Shown here: positions 37,660-52,675 of the stretch, piece by piece
How positions within the stretch are numbered: position 1 is the first letter of the stretch
How the letters are laid out: each line of letters opens with the position of its first letter
Origin: Lithospermum erythrorhizon
Taxonomy: Eukaryota; Streptophyta; Magnoliopsida; Boraginales; Boraginaceae
Length of the DNA stretch: 64,000 nt
Assembly: GCA_019722365.1 (NCBI GenBank)
Contig: JADFUC010001040.1
Span: 310,001 to 374,000 of the forward strand
Reading direction: 5' to 3'
Program-made: the position numbers and the translations under genes
The notes under the pieces: generated by a model
Seen by the model: only the letters and a program-made list of their open reading frames with translations
The model's database searches: none
What the model was told of the DNA's origin: nothing

Positions 37660-40600
37660 ACGTTACTTACCAGACTTATGTAATATTCAGTTTTATTTTA
37701 ATTGAGTATTCTTAATTTTATTCTTTCAGCATCAAACTTCATAATAAATTCTATTTTTCATAATAAGAAAGATAATTATATTAATTTAAAACAATATAAT
37801 ATTAGAAAAATATTTTTAAAGAAGAATTTGATGATATCATATCTTGATCTGCTTATAAAATAAAAATAAAATGTAAATTTTATTTGTAGAGTATAAGATT
37901 GACATCAAATACTTTTAAAATATTAATGAAATTGAATCGAGGTTAAGCATACCTCCATACTTCAGAATAGCCCAAAGACAAATATTCCATAATTGTTTTT
38001 AGATTTTAAGAATATTGCTAAAAAGAAATAAATTTAAAATTTCCAATATTATTCATTTAATGTATATCAACTATAACGTCAACAACAAATTGCTCCTGAA
38101 CCCAGAAGCCGAGAGCCAACAAAAATCTCTAGCCTCTTCACGCGTTCGAAATAATGTAATCTCATATCAAGTTTTAAAAGCGAAGTTTTCATCTCCTGAA
38201 GATAATCAATCAGAAGAACTGTCATGCTAAGCATCTTCAAAGACATCGCCTTCTAAGAGGCGCTGGTTCGACTCATGTTAGAAATATTCAGACGCTACAA
38301 AGCTGTGAAAGTTTTAAGAATCTCGATCAATTGAAATACATCCCTAATTAATTCCTCCAGGTATCCCAGATGTAAACCTATGGCTTTATTATCGCGATTC
38401 CGCTCTCTGCTAATTTTTAACAATAAAATTATAAATCCTCCCACCGACATTTCTGACTCCAAAAAGGCCCCTCGTTAATTTTAAAAATAAAATAAAAGAA
38501 GTAAGCAAGTTCTCAAATTCCTAATCAAGACATCTCAAGAATTAATTCTTCCAGAATATCCAAAACAAATCTCTAAAAAAACGTTAAATACTTTAAGAAT
38601 AATTTAAATAATTTTATTTTAATAGTATAAACTAATATATAAATGTTTCAACTAATCAATAGCTCGTCGAAAAGGAGCGAATAAAGATAAAAAATATTAT
38701 TAAACATTTATTTGAAATGAAAGGAGTATCATTTAATTTGCATTGGGAAGCTCCTTAAATTTAAAAGCGATCGGCATAAAACACTTATTATTGTCTCCTT
38801 CTCAAATTTTAAGATTACCTTTAAAGCTCCTTCCGATTTTTAGCAATTGTTGCTTAAAGAAAAAAAATTATTGTTTTAAAGCTTATCGCTTTTGAAGATA
38901 ATAAATAAAGGATTTCTTACATTTTAATCTGATTTCTAATTTACTTTTCTCTAAACAAACAACTAATAATATTTGTCAGTTTAATCATTATCTTACCTAT
39001 AACGCTAAGAATTTATTATTTATGAAAAGGCACAAAAATAAAACTTAGTGAAAAAAATTCTTCAACGAGTAAAGTTTTATCAAATCGAAGCGAGACCCAC
39101 CGGGCCCAAACTATGAGTCCCTAAGTTGCCATTGATGATTTGTGAGATGTCTAACCGCCCACCTGAATCTAACAGCCCAGCAGTCAGCTCGATTTGAGCT
39201 CGACTGACTCGACGGCCGGATAGAGCTCTACGATTTGAGTCCCAGTCTGTGGACTCGAGACGGCTGATTTCCGGAGGATGAAATTCCTGAAATGAAACCC
39301 CAATAGTGTATTCTATGGCTGGGTCAGATTTTGACTGACGTGGCCTTGATTCGATCTCCAAATTATTTGTGACTGGCGACCACCCAAAAGCAAGCCAGGA
39401 AATGGTATCGGGTTTAGTACTATCAGGACTTCACCTTCTATACAATGATTTAAGAGATATGATCCAAGCCAGAATGATGTTTATGAAATGGGTGATCAGT
39501 TCACTAGATTCGAATGTTTCAAAGAGAATTTACTTACAACAAAATTTTAAAGAAATTATTGTCAGAAATGTATTTAAGCAGGGCCTGACCTTTGATTTAA
39601 GCTGAAACCGCTGCCATTTAGATTTACGCCACATCGGCCTCGGACAAATTATTACAATAATGATCAATATGTTGACTGCCCAACTAGTTTATTATTACCC
39701 AATCAATCGATATTTTTAAATAAGGCTTCCGCCCTGAATCTACAGTGATCAACTTTTAATGATTCCTATATCTAGAACCTGAGGCAATCAAACCTAATAT
39801 TTTCAGTGTTCGCTTTACATTTTGAATAATCACGTTTCATTTAGCTTGTTCAATATTCAGTCAGTTCTCAAGATCTTCCGCCTATAGCAAAAAATTCACT
39901 GACCCTTCTGCACTGTGCACACTGCCCATTTAGTATTGTCCATTTCAACTTCAACATCTTCTTCTTCCAAAACTACAATTTATCATTATACTCATTTCAT
40001 TTCATTCCAAACCTTATTTTGTTTTAATTTCCTTTATTTTCACCCACCTCAAGTCTCTCTGTTGGTTATCATGGACATCTTTTACAAGCATCACATCGCT
40101 TTATTCCAATTAGAATGACGCTAAGCCTGAAGTTAAAATTTCCTTATATATCAGATCATAAAAATTGTAAAGCTAATACGATCCCTATTATCAACAACTC
40201 AGATACCTTATGTCTTTCTTTTTAGATTTTGCAGCTAGCATGGAACCAATTTAAGTGGTAACCCGATCACTATTTTTACTTCAATTAATACCAAATTATA
40301 TATGTCAATACAATATTAAATATTTCAATCACTCAATTACAAAAATTAGCTAACAATACAAACAAACATATACAATTAATACCAAATTATATATGTCAAT
40401 ACAATATTAAATATTTCAATCATTCAATTACAAAAATTAACTAACATTACAAACAAAAATGAATGAATTTAATTAATTTAACAAAAAGAAATTACGTAAA
40501 TTAAAAATTGAAAAAGTAAAACGGAACACAAGTAAATTAAAATGGAAAAGAAACGGAAATACATAAACGAAATTAAAATTTGAAAACTTAAAATATTAAA

Positions 40601-41000
40601 ACAAAATTACGTAAATTAAAATTATCTCTACTTGTGAAATCAATTTGATAACATTTTATGTCAAATACAAGAAAAGAAAGGAAAAATTAATGAAAACAAG
40701 TAAGTTAAACCTAAAGAGCAAAAACCTAATTTCTTTGGGAGATTGGAGCGCTAATTGATTTGAACCGGGGCTCGGGGGGCTTTTGATTAGCTTTTTTTCT
40801 TTTTCAAAAAACTGACAATAAGCCCACGCCACGCCAGAAGGGGCACATATACGGCTACATTATCAGCCCCCCGCCCGTAAACTCGCTTATACCACTCCTT
40901 TCACACAATAGCCACAACATTTCAACCACATTACCTCTCAATTGAGCGTTGACCAAAATGAATGGCAAACATATTGATTTCTGAGAATTTTACACAGAAG
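37660..41000. other. Upstream of the P450 gene into degenerate repeat DNA, no gene supported
   Basis: The first few hundred bases form the P450 promoter region. From about 38.0 kb onward the sequence becomes a mixture of AT-rich and GC-richer blocks without recognisable domains. Open frames at 39080-39361 (minus) and 39369-39605 (plus) resemble nothing I know. A tandem duplication of about 90 bp lies at 40282-40460. Confidence 0.4.
40282..40460. repeat. Tandem duplication, about 90-bp unit
   Basis: Two adjacent copies share caattaataccaaattata, then tatgtcaatacaatattaaa and tttcaatcattcaattac, with few differences. Confidence 0.9.
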
Positions 41001-43906
41001 GAATGTCCTTCAGCATCTTCGTAAGAAGCTCGGAAGTTGCCAGGCGATACCGGCGGCCCATCAGAAACCACAAATATGTGACATTACGTGATGTGGGGCA
41101 AAAACTGCAAAAGGCCCATTCCACCACTGTCGCAGAATGTGATCAACCTTATTTCACAACATCATACGGAGGCCAAATCCTAGCCAAGCAGTTCTCATCT
41201 CATCATCCTGGGACGACCTAACAAAAAATTATTACCAAAGCCCTTCTAAGATGAGTTTTTAATAGAGACAAAGTATATTTTAATACCATAATTTATAGTC
41301 ACGCCATGCATTTAGTGTCTAATGTATAAAGATCATAAAAAGCTAATCACTGGCTGAATCAGTGGATACAATATGCATCAGCAAGCTCGCCCCAAAGGTT
41401 CAGAGAAACCATGAAAGTCCATCCCCGTGAAGAAAATGTACAGTTTACCGCTGTGATCACCTACTCACACAATCTCTCATTAAGAGCGCGATCTGCGAAT
41501 TTCAAAAATTGTAGTTAGAGCATATTCTCACCATCCGCCCAATATCCGTAGGCTGTATTTCTTCGACGTTGAACGCAAGGCCCTGAGTTTGCCTCATTAA
41601 TGAAGGTAATTAAAAATTTAACTACACCGGTAGGAAACAATCGCTGTGGATAATCGGGAGTCAAAGAAACATTTTGTATCCGCTAATGCGCATGACAAGT
41701 TTGGGCCTCTCGACATGCTATCCAAAGAGATGGCTACTTTGGATTTCAACGTGGTCAGATTAACAAAAACCACACAACTGTAGCCCAGCCTACGTCATGG
41801 GACATCCCCGATTCATCATACAATCCAAGTTGATCGCCACCATCCCCGAATGCTTTAAGAAATGCATTGCTTCTTGCACTCCTGCATTTTTCCAAATCAT
41901 AGAGAACATGGGCGTCGAATGTGTTATCGATTGGGTTCCACCCGTGGAAAAGAACCTAGAAAGACATGGTCGAGAAAAATTCATCCCCGAAAAGGATGAA
42001 TTAATTAGAAAGGAAAGCCCCAAAAAAGAAAAATGATACCAAGGTACTAAAAACCTCATGAGACCAGCCTCATGGCGAGATCATTCACAAAGTAGGAACG
42101 AGAAAACGCTCGCATAGTAGAAACTAAATGCCTTAGAGAGAACTCCAGAAAAGTCCTGATTCGGCCATTTAAAGAATACAGTAGATATATTTCTTTTCGG
42201 GGGCTGTTGATATGCCCCAGACATATCAATCGCGCTGCATAAATCGCACATCAAATCTAAAAATGCACTGTTGGGTTACAAAAGAAGCCGGACTCCTTCA
42301 ACGATTTAAAAGCATCAAGCAATCTCCATCGTGTGCTGATTTGTCGGAAAGCGACATTTATAACCTCAGCCTGAAAAGGATTGAAACGTAGGTCAGTGTT
42401 GCATGCTATTCATGCTCCTGCCCAAAGAATTAGTGCCACTTATCAAAGGATTGTTAATTCCATATTCTACCCAGACAAATTATGGGAACATACGCTGATG
42501 ATACGTTAGTAAAATCAAGATCCGGAAATAACCATTTGAATAATTCCAGGAGCATTCGACCATTTAATAATACAAGATATTCCAAAAAACCGCTGTGGTG
42601 CTCAAGCCTTGCTCATTCATTTCCATGTCCGAGTGTCCAAATTTTGCCTTTTAAGAATCTCGTCGGTACCATGCCTTACTGGGATGACAATCTAATAAAG
42701 TCGAGGAATCTGAAAAGAACATTGTGTTCACCCAAATTGTTGAATAACTAGAAATTTTTACAAATATATCCTCAAATAGAATTTTGTCGCAAAGAATATT
42801 TGATTTTACAGACGGAAAAACAACTAATCATTTATCTTGCTCTGGCCTATAAAGCCAGAGAGAATTATCCAAATATAAAGATATCCTCACTTTAAATTGA
42901 AAATATACTCTCTAAAACCACATCCCATTCAAGAACAATGATTAAATAAAGAGCTTTTCCACATGAAATCTCAACCATTCCAGTTAGTCAACTGGGGCCA
43001 TGTAAATCAAGTTTAGCCGATATTTCTATGTCCTCAAAGATCAAAGCCCAAACTCGACGGATTTTGTAATTACAACCTCAAACCCCTTGGGTTATCGGAT
43101 CAATGACTTCAAACCCATAAATGAATAATCTCTTTGCTTTGATAATCGCTTGGTGTATTTTGTTCCCAGGCGGTATAGCGCCGAAATCTTAATTGGGTGG
43201 GTCTCCGATAATGCACTGAGGCTTTTATCATGATTTACTTTCCCCATCAATAACGGCTAGACGATTAGGCCACTGGATCACCATCACAAATCTTTGGGGA
43301 TTTAACGCATTCCCTGCAAAGTGATATTCTAAGTTAATTATTGACCAAGCCTTAAAGTGAGGCGTGTGGTAAAACATTGAGCCTATCAAACTTGCATTTG
43401 AACAAATTAAGCCCCACCGCCAAGTGGATTCTGCTTGGGAATTGTATTTGAACACATACGACGCTACCAAATGGTAGAAGAAAGTTTATCATTTCTACAC
43501 CTAACAACATATTATGACGAATGGCCCCCAAGGAGTTCATGGAGATTCACGAGGTCTCCCCTGCCTATGAAGAGGCCATAAATCTCAGCTTAATATTAAG
43601 AGCCCGAATATCAGAGGAATCCCTCAAGTGAATTTCACATTCTGGCCACCTGGGTCAACCTGCTGTTACCGGCTCAAAGATAAAAAATCGTTAGCCACAA
43701 GAGCTATAAAAAAAAATTATGGGACGGCCCGCCGCTTAGTTGTGTCTCTAAAAAAAGGTTCCAAGATACTTTGAGCCGAGTACACCAATGGGATGCGCTG
43801 CAGCCATATCGAGGAAGATCACCAACATAAAAATCAAACTCAATGTACCGGCCTACTTTCGTCAAAGAAAGCATGAAGCTTTAAAATGTGAATGCACATA
43901 GAGATC
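41000..43906 (+). mobile_element. Ty3/Gypsy retrotransposon fragment with reverse transcriptase signature
   Basis: At 42438-42470 the plus strand reads TYQRIVNSIFY, the conserved segment before the RT active site of plant Gypsy elements. It is followed in another frame at 42488-42520 by the active-site motif TYADDTLVKSR (Y-x-D-D-x-L-V-K-S, typical of the Tat/Athila side of Gypsy). The shift between the two shows indels within one domain. LTRs and other domains could not be delimited. The right edge is set by the target site of the Copia element at 43907-43911, which seems to have inserted into or beside it. Confidence 0.6.
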
Positions 43907-43911
43907 AGTAC

Positions 43912-44910
43912 TAGAATCTAGTATGAATCAATCTTGATAAACACCAAATGTATACATCACGGATTTCAAAAATATAAATTTAATCTAAATTGATGAAATA
44001 ACAAATGTAGCTAATCAAGGATTTTATACATGTGATCAACCTCATTTAGTGCCTCAAGGTGAAAGCCCTCATGTTATTCCTTCAACAATGTTCAACACTG
44101 ACGGTGATATCCTCTGACGCACACACCAAAGAGGGAACGAACGGTGGAGTTTCTAACTCTCAAGTAGAGTTCTTGTGATATGAATGCAACTCAGCGATTA
44201 AAATTCCTCCAAATTTCTGTAGTATAAGGGAAGTATTTCTTTGGAGGGGTGAGGTTTCTGGTGATTCTGCCCTGAAAACCAATCCCCTCTTTTTAATCTA
44301 AGTCCTGAAAAATTCCACTGCTAAAGCAACTCAAGTTAAGAATCGCTTTATCCTCGTTAACTTAATTGCACCGTTGCGCTTTAACTCTAATTAAATGTTC
44401 TGAAGTTACTAGCTGAAATGTTTCCATTTTAATTAACTTAACAAGTCAATTAAAATATTAACAGTCACTATCGAATCATTAACAAGCTTATTCATCTGAT
44501 CCCTGAATGCTTAACGATTAAACTTAAAAGCTTTAACTAATCGACATCAACATATATATATTTGGATAAATATATAAATAATATGTTACATTTCTCAATA
44601 TACAAGTCTCGCTTTAATTTCATTCATGAAATATTATTCAATATCATTGTATGCGCGCACCTCTTATGCCTGTAAATAATAAGAGCTTGTATAATAATAA
44701 CGACCACATATTATAACCATTAACGTGCTAGCATTCAAAGAACGCTCTCATAACCCCCCCTTAAATTATCACAGAACCTACACACTAGTAATATACCACA
44801 CAAGTGTGAACACTAAGTTCCAAAGAATCATATTTAACCAAACTTAGTTCACCGATACACAATCGTCGCAACGAAGATACCAAAAATCTCCACCTCATTG
44901 ATTTCCAACA
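43912..44910 (-). repeat. 3' LTR of the Copia element
   Basis: This LTR is matched by 51473-52498. On the minus strand it begins tgttggaaatcaatgagg and contains the family landmark taatttaaggggg; just inside it, on the minus strand, lies a purine-rich aagggcaaattaagag that may be the polypurine tract. Differences from its partner are mostly 1-3 base indels. Confidence 0.8.
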
Positions 44911-47900
44911 CTCTTAATTTGCCCTTGACGATCACTTTATGCAATTCCTTTTATCACGCGATCTCTAGTCGTGAAAGGCACTTGTCAGTGAAACACCTGT
45001 TAACTTTTACCCGAGTATTAACTAAATAAGCATTGCGGCGCCCCGGCTAAACCAATCAAGCACTAACCGCTATTAGAGGCCCTCCGAGATCTTCTTCTCA
45101 GATATCAAGGATTTGATAAATCCTCCCAATATATCAACATCTATCGCGGTACTTCATCAAGCGCTAATTCCAACATGACCCTGCTTAAGTGAGTCATAAT
45201 AAAGTGTCAGAGCTTATATAACACGTATAGTTATATCGCATCTATGAATTGTTTTAATCCTAAAATTCCTTAAACAAATATCATAGGACAATGATATATA
45301 AGTATCTCTTTGGGAATCTGCTTTGGGCCATGTCAGCCTCAAATACTTTAATCGCGTACCCCACGTATCATCTAGAGCTTAACGTAGATTGTAATCTCAT
45401 CACTAATCAAAATACCTATAATGCTTCCGTCGTTACCTTTGGGATCATCAAAGAGATTCCACGCCATCTTCATTTATCCCATGCTTCTAGAGGTCAAAGA
45501 GTAATCAACAATTCACAGCCGCTTCCCAGAAAGTTTTAATTCAACCTAGTGGATTTTAACTTTTCACCATCAGAGATACAATACATGTATATTATACAAA
45601 CATAAATATATAGATCTAGTGAAACAAATATACCTCGAATATAAAGTAAGCAACAATATCTTTATATTTGTTCACATAACACAACATACCGAATTCACTT
45701 AATCCTATCACTCACCGCGACATCTGCCTAAGACCTATGTTCGCCGCGACGCTCATCATGCCGCCTCCGATTTAGTGATTTAGTAAAGCGGCCTGCCAGT
45801 TGGCCTCATGTTACTACTTGAGCATATCTCTAATAAAAGCGATGCCTGCACGCTGCCGGATTTGTGATGCCGTGGGGTTCTTAGTCAGCTATCGCCTCAA
45901 AGATGTCAAGTAACTCCAACTGTCCTCAATGCTAGGTACTACACCAAGCTCGCCCACGAATTTTAACTAAACATGCTTTAGCGCCAGACAAGGATGTAAT
46001 TTTACTCGTAGAATCGAAATGATCGCTTGGAACCTCCAAGATTACCCGCTCCACCGCTGAGACAAAACACATACCTGCATCAAAACGATAGCTGCCTCTC
46101 GTCACTAAACTGCATCGGTGTACCCTAAGTGACTACTAACTCATCATCTCCAATTATACCAAGAAAAGTACCTTTAGTTTTCCTCGCATATTTCAAGACG
46201 ACTTCACCGCAATCTTGCTGGTTCTCACGACTAGCTTCTACATCTACCGGTTATACTCAGCCAGATAAGCATACATCAAAGTCTAAATACATAACACGGC
46301 ATACGAATGGATCCTATAGTCAAGCAGGCGTACATCCTTCATTTTGTTCATTGAAGAACCCATGTCTCACGAGATTACCCTTCGAATTACTCACGCCAGT
46401 TTTCGCAGCACTTGGCCCACATAGGTATCCCCGACAAAATCCAATTAGCCTTTCTCGCCCGATCTCGATGGATCTTTATTCCAAGTATATATTGTGCTTC
46501 GCCTAAGTCCTTTACTGAGAAAACATTTACACAGCCTAATCCTTGACCGAAAGTGCTCCAAAGAATCTCTACGCTGCTCTTAATGATAAAGTACGTCATC
46601 GACACAATGCGACTACGAATGATAATGCAGAACTCCCACTTACCTTATCAGAGACACAGCATTCTTTTCTTCTTCGCCTGATGAAACCAAAATCTTTAAT
46701 TGATTCATCAAAACGTAGATTCCAACTCCGCAGATGCCCGCTTAAGACCATAAATTTACCAGAATCAGATACCTTCTTAGGTCCTTTAGGGCGCCGTAGA
46801 AAGCCCGGAGGTTGCACCATATACATCCTCCTCTAAATTTCCATCAGCAGGCAATTTACATCCATTTTCCATATTTCATAGTTATGAAATGCAAGAATGG
46901 CTAAGATTATCCGATGGATTTAAGATACCATCGGCAAGTGTTTCATAGTCCACGCTGAACTTTGAAATTTTCGCTTACAAGTTCAATTTTGAAAACATCG
47001 ACAAGCTTCCGTCTTTATCATGTTTCTTCTTAAATACCCATTTACATTCAATGTATAACCATATTATCCGTAAATCCAATGCGCTTAATTAAACCTTTCC
47101 GGTACATGTAATCCATCTCGTGATCGCATGGCTATTTCGGCCATCCGTCAAAGATCCTCGTTATTCATTGCTTCTTTAAGAAAGGCCTGCCACTTTCAAC
47201 GACGGCGCTTCACCATACCGCCTCGTTCGCGATTTATCCTCGCTGGATCTCCTGCGGTCAGGTTCTTCCAGCACTTCTCATGATCAAGGATCGATCTTCT
47301 ACGTAAAGTTATGTGCTAATTTTGCGCGTGTCGATGCTTCTCGCATCGGACGATCGATATCGACTTCATCAACTCGAGCTTCATCAAGACGTAACACCAC
47401 TACTTTAGTCCTTTTCTCAATGTGAGTATTCCTTTTCAAGAAACACTGCCTTTAGCAATGAAGATTTTATTCTCATGTTTAAAGTGTGGCAGTGAATCCA
47501 ATCAGTTTCCCTTTCTGATATCCTATGAAATAAGATTTATCGGATTCGGGGCTTAAGTTTATCCTTTGTTAATTCTTAACATAAGCTTCAATACAACCCC
47601 AAACTCGGTAAAACCCAACTTTGGGAAATCTTCCCAAACCACGCCTACTGAGTTTTCACCGACTGGTTGACATCCGTTTGGCTGCTCAGCTTGTGTCAAG
47701 ATATCCCCGCAAATTAATCGTAGATCGATAGCTCATCATAAATATTCCCACCTCTAATGTAATCGACCTGGCTTGCCTTGCACTGGTTTTGTACTTCATT
47801 TTGGAACTCCTTTAATTTCTCAAAGATCAAAGTTTGCGGTCTCTAATGTGACACAAAACCGTATCTACCGTGAATCACTGTAATTAAGAAGCTATAACCC

Positions 47901-50900
47901 CTCTCAGACAAGCGTTTCATCGCCCACATACATCGGAGTGTATGATCCCTAATAAATCACGGTTCTCTACCGAATCCAAACAAGTGCCACAGTCATTTTG
48001 CCCAAAAGGAAAAGATTCACACTATCGTATTTATTCATAATCGAAACCTTCAAGTATCCCACCGAGCGGAGTTTCGACTGGCCTTAATATGACCCAATCT
48101 CCGCACAAAAACTGGGGTTTAAGTCATTAGGCTTAGTCTCTTTAAGTTTATGTTATATGACCTCAATCATCATGTCTAAAACCTAATGTAATTCATTTTC
48201 AAGTGAGGCGTACCAAATACTACCCCATTCCCGCGATCCTAAATTCATCGATCTATCAAAATGAAAAACCCATCATTATTCAAACGTAAACGAAATAAAT
48301 ATTCCCGCAAATTGCAAGTACATAGTAAACACGAGATGTCTTCAAAACAAAAGCCCGTGATCAAATTTAAACCCGACGGATCCTATCGCAGTGGGTCGCT
48401 AGAACCTTCGCGCCATTCCCCACATCGCATCCATCTCCCTTCCCGAGTCTCTACTCGACTCGAAGTTCCCCGCATACGATGACAACATGAGAACCACAAC
48501 CGTGTCTAGCACCCACGTATGTAATTAAGTTGTACAAACTTCAATAACATACATACCTTCTTCAGCCGAAAGGTCAGTGGCATCTATTCTTCTTCCTATC
48601 ATTTGTAAACTTCCCTGTGCCTACTCAAAGAATCTAAAGTTCCGCACAATGACATTCATTATCCCTTTAGTGTTCCCCCTCAGCCAACTTGGGATTCCTC
48701 GAACCTCGTTTGGCTGTAAACTTCTTCTTCTTTCAATTCTCCTTGTTTCGACCACCAAAACAGTAAGCGAGTGTAAGTTTTTAGTCTTACCTGATTGCCT
48801 CAAAGATTCGCGATCATCTTATGCGCCATTTAGATAACTCAAACTTGTGAATATTGAAGTTCATGACAAACCGAGAGAATTTGTCTCGAATAGACTTCCA
48901 AGATTTGAGATCCACAACGCTTCGAGACACCGCGCCTAAGGCGTCAGGCCGATCGACCAAGCCAATCATTTTAATGAGTACGGCTCGCGCCTATCCGCTC
49001 CTGTAGCTCGCCTACGAGCAATGCATCGCGTCATATTCTCTCGCTTAGCTTCCTTTCTTAATACCTCAAGTTGCCGTATAGCGTCATATGCCACCTTTCA
49101 TATCAATTTGGAACGATGGTTCCATATTGGCCATACTTTTAGACATTTGACATCCACATCATCGCATTTCGCTATGGGATCCTTTCCCCGACGTGGAAGG
49201 CACTATCATTAGGTTTCCGAGAACCTTAGTGTTCAAAGAGACGTATTCGCCTTTCTCGCCAGACAATTTCAAATTTCGAGACCACTGCCGAAGTTCGAGT
49301 TATCGAGTCAGACTTTCAAAGTTACCGAAATAAGCGAGTTTTTATGAGTAGTAAGAATAGCCATTAAAATTCTACAAGAATAAGTAAATAAAGACAATGT
49401 AATAAGAAAACTATCATGCTGTAAACATTTACAACAATTATTGTAAATTAAATACTACGCTCAAATCTCTTCACGAATATATTAAGACAAGATCTATTAG
49501 TACTTTAAATCCAAACGAACACCGCAACATTTCAATCCATTAGAGACAAGAGGTTATCGCAACCACTCATGTGAAATTATGTTAACTCTCAAGGCTGCAG
49601 AGTATTACTATTCAAGACATGCTACTGCATCTCTTTGTATCTCCGACAAACCGTTAAGCGATACCAATTAAAAACCAAAATTACTTGAACGATCATCCTA
49701 AAGCCCACAACGTTAGTGGAAATCTACTTCAATACGATCCATCATTATCTAAGTGCAAACCCAGAACACCTCGCTTACTACAGCCATGGTCTTATTAATG
49801 TAACCGATTTCACAACTTTAAAATTGGCTTCGACATGCTGCTTAAATTTTAAATCGCGACATTATTACTTTGCTTTATTTTACTACGCAATCGTAGCACA
49901 TAATCAAGCATATACAACATGAAAATAAAACAAGTAATGCACATTCAAGAGGCGGTGACATTTACCCTAGTAGGCCCTATTACAGCATTTTCAAAACTCT
50001 CAAATTCAACATTTTAGCCCTATTACAATTTCTTGCTCGCTTCGAATCTCCACTAAACTCCGCCTTCAATTACAATTCAAATACATTAATCCCAACTTAG
50101 ACAAAGATGCAAGCTTGTGGGAGAAACAAGAAAATTAAATAAAAATAAAAATAATATGACTCAAATGGTCATATACATACCTGCGACGCTAATCGAAAAC
50201 ACGTTTCATACATTACCAGACGCTAGATCGAAAAACACGGCCATATCAATATTCCCATTCCATTCCATAACAATATATACGGGCAAAACATTAAACAAAT
50301 AAATGCACTTAATGCTCAAAAATGAAAATATTTGTGTTCTTCATAATCGATCAATTAATTACCCATTATATTTACAATTAATTATCAATTAATGTAAATT
50401 TTGGGGAATTCAAATATATTCATCAAGATGATTAACAATGATAATTATTACAATAATTACCAACCTCTTGAATTATGGAATAATTACCTACAAGTAATTA
50501 ACTCCAAAAATTTAAAATTCTGTGTTATCATGAAAATATTTTCAAAAATTATCAATTGATGAAAATAATTTTGAAAGGGAAATATAAATCAAATTTAATG
50601 CCATTCAAGATATATTCAATCATCTTAATGAAAAAATTTATGATTTAACATTTAAAACCGAAATTAATAATTGCCAATAAATTTTAAAACCAAAATAATT
50701 ACATAAAATACATTTAGGGTTTTCTAAAACGGATTTACCTAACTTCAATTTTAATTAAAAATCGCTGCCTCCACCACCTCAATGACTACTATCCAAAGGC
50801 ACGGTTAATCGGGCTACGCCCTGGCCTAACGTTCACTCCGCACCGACGCGCCCGGTGCCGCTCGCAAGTTCTAAGGCCCAATTTTTGGTAATTCATTTCC

Positions 50901-51472
50901 CGGGTTTTTAGTTTTCCGACACTGCAACTTTTGTAAAAAACATTTGGAGGCTCTAAAAATTCAAAATTCCTGGATTTTTTCAAGCATCAACAATATCATT
51001 ATCAACACGGCCTTAAGTCGTAGCTTATCAAAAACACTTTAGTTTTTCGACAAACCAAACAATCCGTAAATTCAATTGTTCGAGTACTTAAAGAATTCAA
51101 AAACTCTCAAAAAAACTGCATAAACCTCAAGTTAATATGTATTTTTACCTCGTAATTTTCACCCTAAAACCTCACCGGCTTAAACGTAAAATAATTTAGC
51201 CTCAAATTAAAATGCAACAATCAATTTTTAATCCCTTTCATTTCATGAAACAATTAAACAAACTTCAAATCATCGTAAATTAATACATGAAGCGACGATT
51301 CCAAAATGCATGCGAAACATATATTAAAATCGGGCCGATTTTTCATATTATATATTCATCAATTGAATATATAAATCAATTTAAATAATCAAAATTAACT
51401 ACCAACTATGTCAACAATAATAAATCAAACTATGAAAATACATTAAACTCAGTAGGCCTCTGAAAGCCAATC

Positions 51473-52498
51473 GTTAATCTAGTATGAATTCAATCGTGAT
51501 AAACAATTTCAATTCATACATCCCGGATTCTTAAAATAATGTAAATTAATCTAAACATTTAAATAACAAAATGTACGTATCACAGTATTCTTACATATCA
51601 ACTAAGCTGATTGAACCTAATTCCCACAATGGCCGTGAAAGCCCCTCAAGATCCTCTCCCAATACTCTGTTCAACACCGATTTGCATGTCCTCTGGGACG
51701 TGACACACCCGCATGGAATCGAACTGTAGCTCGAATCCTCATAGAAGTTTTAGGATGAATGGAATTTAAAAGACTAAATCTTCCAAATTTCTGTAGAGGA
51801 GTGGGCTACGGCTATTTCTTTGAGGGGTGAAGGTTTTGCGGATTCCTTTATGTCATGAAAAACCTAATCCCTCTTTAAATACCAAGCTCCCAAAATTCCA
51901 CCTTACAACTCGTTAAGAAATCGCTTTAACTCGTTAACTTAATTGTAATCGCTACGAACTTCTAATTAAATAAATGAAGTTAATAGTGAGTTGGTTCAAG
52001 TTTCCAACACCTTAAATGTTTTAATTAAAAATACTAACGAGTCACTATCAACAGTTTATCAAGTTATTCATCTGATCTCAATCAAGTTAATCGATTAAAC
52101 TCTAAAGTTTTAACCAATCGATGCTCATCAACATATATATTTGACAAATATATAAATATCGAGAAATACATTTCAATATACAAGTCTCTCGCTTTAATTT
52201 CATTCATGAAATATTATTAGCATATCATTGTACGCTATGACCTTCTGCGCCTGTGATAATAAGAAACAGATAATAATACACTGACTAATTACTATTATAA
52301 CGATTAACGAGTAGCATTCTGGAAGAATCGCTCATAATCCCTTAAATTATCATGAGAACCCACACTTAGTAATATACCATTGGCTATGCGAACATTAAGT
52401 TCCAAGAATCACATTTAAACTCAACCCTGTGAATGGCTCCATACACAATCACGCAACGGGCACACAAAAGTGAAACCAATTTCCCTAACATTTCCAAT
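51473..52498 (-). repeat. 5' LTR of the Copia element
   Basis: Partner of 43912-44910, sharing for instance cgctttaatttcattcatga and acacttagtaatatacca. Its inner end on the minus strand reads catactagatta followed by a primer-binding-site-like stretch. Confidence 0.8.
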
Positions 52499-52675
52499 GT
52501 ACAACACCAACCCTACTCACCTCCATGAAACTAATATCAATCCTCGCACCATTCGGCCAGCTGGGACTCGATCTCTTTGGGAAACTATGCCAAAGTGGAA
52601 CCCTCAATATGTAAGTAGCTTATCATGACTATTTCAAAGAAATGAAGTCATGTTTCCTCAAGAAAAAAAACAAAG

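Larger units (their letters stand above)
43912..52498 (-). mobile_element. Ty1/Copia retrotransposon with two LTRs
   Basis: The two LTRs (43912-44910 and 51473-52498) are alignable along their length. The 5' LTR is the right one: on the minus strand, directly inside it near 51460, a garbled initiator-Met primer-binding site (attggctttcagaggcc) follows. Reverse transcriptase is readable on the minus strand as MVQPPGF and RSWNLRFDESIKDFGF (46596-46826), VDDVL near 46585 and FSVKDLGEAQYILGIKIHRD (46387-46605); the pieces are in different frames. Possible target duplication: agtac (43907-43911) and tgtac (52499-52503). No intact polyprotein remains as written, so the element could not make its own enzymes. 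Confidence 0.85.

Noticed and set aside
41797..42059. Overlapping open frames on both strands (79 and 89 codons)
   Set aside because: They are mirror-image shadows in the Gypsy fragment, with no family match.
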